DNA of 64,000 nt from Mesorhabditis belari. Its lineage: Eukaryota; Nematoda; Chromadorea; Rhabditida; Rhabditidae. A program made the translations under genes and the position numbers. The stretch spans positions 682,001 to 746,000 of the forward strand of contig CAUEEP010000904.1 in NCBI GenBank assembly GCA_958450365.1, written 5' to 3'. The notes below the pieces were generated by a model that did not search any database, was not told where the DNA came from, and worked only from the letters and a program-made list of their open reading frames with translations. Shown one piece after another: positions 59,422 through 64,000 of the stretch; the first letter of the stretch is position 1, and the number at the start of each line of letters is the position of its first letter.

Positions 59422-59653
59422 CAGTACTGGACAATGAAATATCATATTTGCAAAAACGATCGTCACTTTCGCGCGTCTGTAACTCCGTTGTCTTTGAGTT
59501 TAAACTATTAGTGTTATACATTTTCTGAAAGCTCTTTTCAAGGGCTACACAATGGTAATATTAATATTTAGAAATACGGTAAAGACAAGGGAGTTACAGA
59601 CGCGCGAAAGTGACGATCGTTTTTCAAATATCATATTTCATTGTCCAGTAGTG
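59422..59653. mobile_element. MITE, CAGTACTGGACAATG family, copy 3
   Basis: 232 bp, TA on both sides; inverted in its middle relative to copies 1 and 2 (AACTATTAGTGTTATACATT block comes first). Confidence 0.9.
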
Positions 59654-59969
59654 TAGCTTTGCACAAATTTTAAGCTCTTCCACTGATCATTGAAAAGTCC
59701 ACCAGTAAAGTATACAGATTTCATTAAGGCTAGAAAAGCAAGGATTGTTCAAGAGAAAAGTTTCGTCATCAAAAAGCTATTCAGTTTAAGCTAAACTCTG
59801 GATAAACTACCGTAGTCTGGCCTGGTTTTTTCTGCAATATAAGCCGCTTTTTTTGTACTTTCTTTTGTCTCTCTTCTTCTGATTTTTCTCTAGATTTCTC
59901 TAGGTTTCTCTAGATTTCTCTAGATTTTTCTAGATTTCTCTAGTTTTTTGTCTATAAAACCATTTGTTT

Positions 59970-60260
59970 TGCAATTAGATTGTATATTAAATTGTATTCT
60001 GTCAAAAGCTTGATTCTAAAAGCTTAGAAATTACACAGAAAGTACACTCGCGTCGGAGAACCGGCTGAGAACCGGCTGAGAACCGGCTGAGAACCAAACC
60101 CGGCTTTGGTTGTATAATAAATTGTATTCTGTCAAAAGCTTGATTCTAAAAGCTTAGAAATTACACAGAAAGTACACTCGAGTCGGAAAATCGGCTGGGA
60201 ACCGGCTGAGAACCGGCTGAGAACCGGCTGAGAACCGGCTGGGAACCGGCTGAGAACCAA
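59970..60260. repeat. Direct duplication with GAACCGGCTGA arrays
   Basis: Two copies (about 59980-60106 and 60107-60255) of a unit that contains CTGTCAAAAGCTTGATTCTA and AGAAAGTACACTCG; each ends in an 11-bp GAACCGGCTGA array (three and six units). Confidence 0.85.
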
Positions 60261-60261
60261 A

Positions 60262-60322
60262 CCCGGCTTGTCCGCGTGACAGGCTAGCATTTCTACCACT
60301 GAACCATCTGCGCCACTGAACT
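60262..60322 (-). repeat. tRNA-Gly-like sequence
   Basis: On the - strand: ATGGTTCAGTGGTAGAAATG (A-box) and GCCTGTCACGCGGACAAGCC (anticodon arm), close to eukaryotic tRNA-Gly(GCC) with GTC in the anticodon position. The T-arm side merges into the GGTTCTCAGCC array (complement of GAACCGGCTGA), so it cannot fold as a tRNA. Confidence 0.65.
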
Positions 60323-60799
60323 ATAGGTTCTATTAAGTCGAAAAATCAAGAATTGTTCTCAAGAACCAAGAGAAATTGTTCGTGTCACCAAGTGCCAGTA
60401 GTAGGCTAATAACTAGCCATTCTGACATCTGATCTTTCGGTTTCCGAGTGAGAAAAGAACGAATTTCAAAGATCCCACGAATTTCAAACAAGTGAGGACA
60501 GCCCACCCGGGTAGTTGCAGGAAAAAGAAAGCATCAAGAATTCGTTTTTTTGAAAAAGACCAGAGAACAATAGAAAGCCGCTATTCTTTTGGTCAAAAGG
60601 GTGAACGATGAGGTAAGAAATTTTTTCAGGAAGTCTTTAAAGACTTCTGAAGCAGCCACTTATCGCTAAGTGTCTTGTGGAGTTTTTAAGTAGTTTTTTC
60701 TTGCACTGAATGGCTTTTGACTGGCTTTTGACTAGGCTTTATTAATTTGATAAAGTACAAAGCACTTTACAGGCTCTTACAAACCTAAAACAATTTTTT

Positions 60800-60916
60800 A
60801 ATTTTAAATTTTTTTTTTTTTTTTTTTTCTCAAAAATTTTTATTAAAAAGGGGGAAGAAAAAAAAAAAAAAGATTATTAAAATAAAAAAAAAATTAAAAA
60901 AAATAAATTAATTTTA

Positions 60917-60963
<47 letters not shown>

Positions 60964-61180
60964 AAAAAAAAAAAAAAAAAATTAAAAATTATAAAAGATT
61001 ATTATGTTTTAAATTTAAAAGATTAAAAAAAAATTAAATTTAAATATATAAATTAAAAAAAAAATATAATGAAGAAAAAGAAAAGGGGGGAAAAAAAAAA
61101 AAAAGAAAAAAAAAAAGGAAAAAAAAAAAAGAAAGAAAAAAAAAAGGAAAAAAAGGGAGAAAAAAAAGTGGGAGGGGGAG
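60800..61180. other. A-rich homopolymer tract, possibly poor consensus
   Basis: Runs of A up to about 40 with sparse T, then AAAAGGG-type purines to 61180. Either a real satellite-like tract or unreliable consensus. Confidence 0.5.
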
Positions 61181-61288
61181 GTGCCAAACGTCTTGCCAAA
61201 CAACTTGCCAAACGCCAAACGAATCTTGCCTTCTATAGACGAGGGTTACGATTGTTACTTTGTTACGATCGTTGCCAGGATTGCCATA

Positions 61289-61531
61289 ATGCCAGGATCA
61301 AGATCAGAAGCCAGATTCTCTGCTTCTGGATTTGGTCGGCCTCTGGTTGAGCTCTCCTGGCAAATAAAGGTGCCTGGGAATACCAAAAGATCTGGCTTTA
61401 TAACGGGATCTGATGGAAACTTGGTTTGGCTTGCTTTATCTGACCTACCGCCAGGCCGGAGCGCCTCTAATCAAACAAAAATTCCAGCCATAAACGAAGC
61501 AATAAATGGATTTGATAAGAGCATCTCGTGA
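61289..61531 (+). CDS. Unexplained 80-codon open frame
   Basis: ATG at 61289 gives a balanced-composition 80-residue frame (MPGSRSEARFSASGFGRPL ... INGFDKSIS). It lies right after the A-rich tract and has no splice partner I can find. The - strand of the next 150 bp (61720-61560) has another balanced frame (SLDNRGIPATIVGSGGWTF, then IVPDSPDTTERS and a stop). GC is higher than around it. No family recognised; could be foreign or chance. Confidence 0.2.
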   Translation: MPGSRSEARFSASGFGRPLVELSWQIKVPGNTKRSGFITGSDGNLVWLALSDLPPGRSASNQTKIPAINEAINGFDKSIS

Positions 61532-61779
61532 AAATTTAAACACGGGATTGATTTCTCAGCTACGTTCTGTCCTGTTCAGCTACGTTCTGTTGTATCAGGG
61601 CTATCAGGGACAATAAAAGTCCAACCACCTGACCCAACAATGGTGGCGGGGATTCCTCGATTATCTAAAGAAACAAATTCTCGAGACCAAAAAATGGGGA
61701 ACGATTTAGAACCGAGGCGGAGACAAACATTCCGTTTCTTTTAAGGGAAAAGACACAATGCTTTGACAAATAAATGGGT

Positions 61780-62234
61780 TTTTTAAGGAAAAATCGTACT
61801 TAGCATTTCGTTAGCATTTGGGATTAAAGATTAAATCAAATAAAGTGTTTAGAGATTTACTTTTTAGCGTAAAACTTAAGAGATTCAAATTTTCTTTGCT
61901 TATGAACGCAGAAATAATGCAAAATAAAATAAAAATTGCAAATTTAACGCAAAAAGAAGCTCATTGTCAAAAGCAGACATAGAAAAATGACCACAGAAAA
62001 AGAGCTTTGGATCGATTATACATCCAAATCCAAAGCTATCCAAATCCAAAGTTATCCAAAGCCATCCAAAGTCATCCAAGAGATCGAGAGTATCCAAGAG
62101 CTCTGAAGAGAGCTTTAGATACGATTTTTAGCCATAGTTCTCTTTGTGATAAATGGATTCAATATGCAATAAATGAACGCCGCTTTGAACAAAAAACGAG
62201 CAAAAGCCAATGAAATGCATAAATTTCGTGTGAA
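61780..62234. other. No gene seen
   Basis: AT-rich; short CATCCAAAG/TATCCAAAG repeat at 62020-62095. Confidence 0.6.
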
Positions 62235-62370
62235 TACCGTATTTTCTGTAATAGTAGTGCAGTCTATAATAGTAATGTAGTCTATAATAGTAGTGTAGTC
62301 TGTAATAGTAGTGCAGGCAGGAGGGGTTGAAAAAATAGTAGTGCGCACTACTATTAAAGAAAATACGGTA
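62235..62370. mobile_element. Short MITE with internal array
   Basis: Ends TACCGTATTTTCTGTAATAG and a complement ending AATACGGTA, like the 14314 family; middle is three units of AGTAGTGTAGTCTATAAT. Confidence 0.75.
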
Positions 62371-62379
62371 CTCAAAGTT

Positions 62380-62810
62380 TTTCAAACATTAAATGTTCAA
62401 AAATGCCAAAAGTTCAAAGAAGAGCAAGATGAGATTGATTATGGCATAGGATTCAAGTTTCAAAGCAGGATTAAGCTCTGAAAAAGATAGCAAGATCAGA
62501 AAATGAAAGCAAGATCTAAACCTTATTGAACTGGCGGTTTAAAAAACCTTTTAAAAGAAAGAAAAAACTAACAAAAAATAAAAGAAAAGTTCAAAGACAA
62601 GTTCAAAGCTTCAAAAGCTTCAAGAAAAGCTTCAAAAGCTTCAAGAAAGCTTGAAAAACAACAAGTTAAACAAAAAGCAACACTATTTTTGTTTACTAGT
62701 TTACTGAAGACTCATGAAGACTAGACGAGACGCAAAAAAAGGCGATGAAGAAGGAAATGTGTGGCGAGTCTCTCACCAAAAAATGGGGAAGTGAGCAGCT
62801 CGGAGAAGTG
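62380..62810. other. No gene seen
   Basis: Low-complexity AAGCTTCAAAA runs at 62590-62650. Confidence 0.6.
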
Positions 62811-62814
62811 GAGA

Positions 62815-63000
62815 AAAGAGGGGAAATGGAAGGGAAAGGAAGGGAAAGGAAGGGAATGGAAGAGAATGGAAGAGAATGGAAGAGAGACTGGCCACGAGAC
62901 GCACATCGGCAACAGCTCCTCTCCCAACCCATCCCCTCCCATCTCCATTCCTCCCCTCCCCTCTTAACCCCTCCCCTTTCCCCGGTTTTCCCCGTTTTTC
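62815..63000. repeat. Purine tract followed by pyrimidine tract
   Basis: GGAAGGGAAAGG-type + strand purines (62815-62885) and CCCTCCC-type pyrimidines (62915-63000), nearly inverted to each other around a GC-rich centre. Unusually GC-rich for the window. Confidence 0.7.
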
Positions 63001-63009
63001 CCTAAAAAA

Positions 63010-63600
63010 CATCTAGCACGGGCTTGTGAAGAGGTGTGGAGGGAAAAGATTTCTGAAAAGATTAAGAGAATTTTAGAGGAATAGAGAGATTTGAACCCTG
63101 ATGGAAACATTGAGGAATTTGATGAGAATTAAGAGAAATTTGAAATGAGATGAGAGAATGAAAAGCATGAAAAGTCAGAGAATGAAAGAAAGAGTTTGAG
63201 TGAGAAAAATGGAGAAATGAGATGGTGAAAGATTTGAAAAGATTGGGGAAATTTTGGAAAACTCAGACACAAACACAAAAGCTAGAGATCAAAAAGAAAA
63301 ACGTGGGTCTTTTCGTGGAAAAACGCCGCTCGATTATTAGCTAAATTAGAGAGAAAAAAGAGCGACGCGGCGTAGGGTGTGAATTCGCTTTTGGGAACTT
63401 GCACAGGGGTTTTTGGTCTTGCAAGTGTCGTTAGTCCAAAACACAAGTTTCGGCACGTGGATAAGTGTCGTGTTTCGGTGGAAACTTGGGTACTCCTGGA
63501 TTGGGAATTAGGGAAGGGCAAGAAGATTAGAAAAAAGAGTGAAAAAGAGATCCTTAGTCATCTAGGGTAACGGGCAAAATGGACAAAGGGACAAACTTTC
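63010..63600. other. No gene seen
   Basis: AGAGAATGA-rich sequence to 63240, then a short open frame (63379-63570) with no family signal. Confidence 0.5.
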
Positions 63601-63881
63601 TGCTACATGTGAATCAAATCAAGCACCCCCATTAGGTGCTTACAGTGGCGGGCAAAAGCTCTTGCACTAATCCCCATTTTCAATACAAACATTGGTCATT
63701 TGATTCATTTTATTAATACGCATTTTCTTAACATGCATTTTATTAATATGCATTTTATTAATATGCATTCCAAACCTCCAAAGTTGACCAATTTGTATTG
63801 AAAACGGTGGATTAGTGCAAAACTTTTGTCCGCTACTGTAAGCACCGAATGGTTAGTGCTTGATTTGATTCACCTTTAGCA
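63601..63881. mobile_element. Palindromic element split by an inner MITE
   Basis: Outer arms (TGTGAATCAAATCAAGCAC and complement GTGCTTGATTTGATTCAC) enclose an inner Tc1-type MITE at 63643-63838 with ends CAGTGGCGGGCAAAAG / complement and TA on both sides. Confidence 0.8.
63643..63838. mobile_element. Inner Tc1-type MITE
   Basis: 196 bp; inverted ends about 60 bp long; central array of CATTTTATTAATATG. Confidence 0.85.
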
Positions 63882-64000
63882 CAAAGTAGCACAAAGTAGC
63901 ACAAAGTTTACTTTAGATTTCAACGGATTAACCAGTCCTTGCTTTGATTTTGAACCCAAAATGCGCAAGGATGATAACAAAAAGTACAAGAAACTTTCTC

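Noticed and set aside
10497..60322. Functional tRNA genes
   Set aside because: All A/B-box-bearing sequences checked lack pairing acceptor stems or are interrupted; called tRNA-derived instead.

Overview
The window is nuclear DNA of a free-living-type (rhabditid-like) nematode. The reasons are a nematode C6-domain gene, a seven-transmembrane chemoreceptor of the Srg/Srv type, a supplementary nuclear hormone receptor, introns as short as 43-61 nt with TTTCAG-like acceptors, a likely spliced-leader acceptor just before one start codon, and many Tc1/mariner relics. It is not a compact Caenorhabditis-style locus: one receptor gene spreads over about 26 kb, and roughly a tenth of the window is tandem repeat. 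I could not place the genus.

Layout, + strand unless noted. 1-500: 3' end of a C6-domain gene, apparently cut short by a hairpin element. 1.56-2.91 kb: full-length decayed mariner. 3.26-9.3 kb: nine-exon chemoreceptor whose introns carry foldback elements and tRNA-like sequences. 11.3-14.2 kb: unrecognised gene starting MGQSQS, with a pogo/Tigger relic in an intron. 16.56-17.13 kb: internally deleted mariner with intact ends. 17.7-20.7 kb: six-exon protein kinase-like gene. 21.2-21.9 kb: two copies of a Tc1-like transposase fragment (- strand). 22.1-23.85 kb: unrecognised gene, start not found. 26.05-52.2 kb (- strand): 21-exon nuclear hormone receptor, conceptual length 770 residues. 52.4-64 kb: no convincing gene; repeats, MITEs, two poor-looking homopolymer tracts and one unexplained ORF island at 61.2-61.8 kb.

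The genes do not form an operon or pathway: receptor, kinase-like protein, nuclear receptor and unknowns are simply neighbours. What joins the window together is repeat biology. More than 30 tandem arrays with mostly unrelated units (9-40 bp) occur, about half in the receptor introns. In several places an array has clearly grown out of local single-copy sequence: a transposase fragment, two tRNA-like sequences, a coding exon edge and a duplicated exon start. Palindromic (foldback/MITE) elements are the second theme, including a nested set about 2.3 kb long in the last receptor intron. All gene models were spliced by eye from reading-frame phase and splice consensus; none was checked against transcripts or databases.
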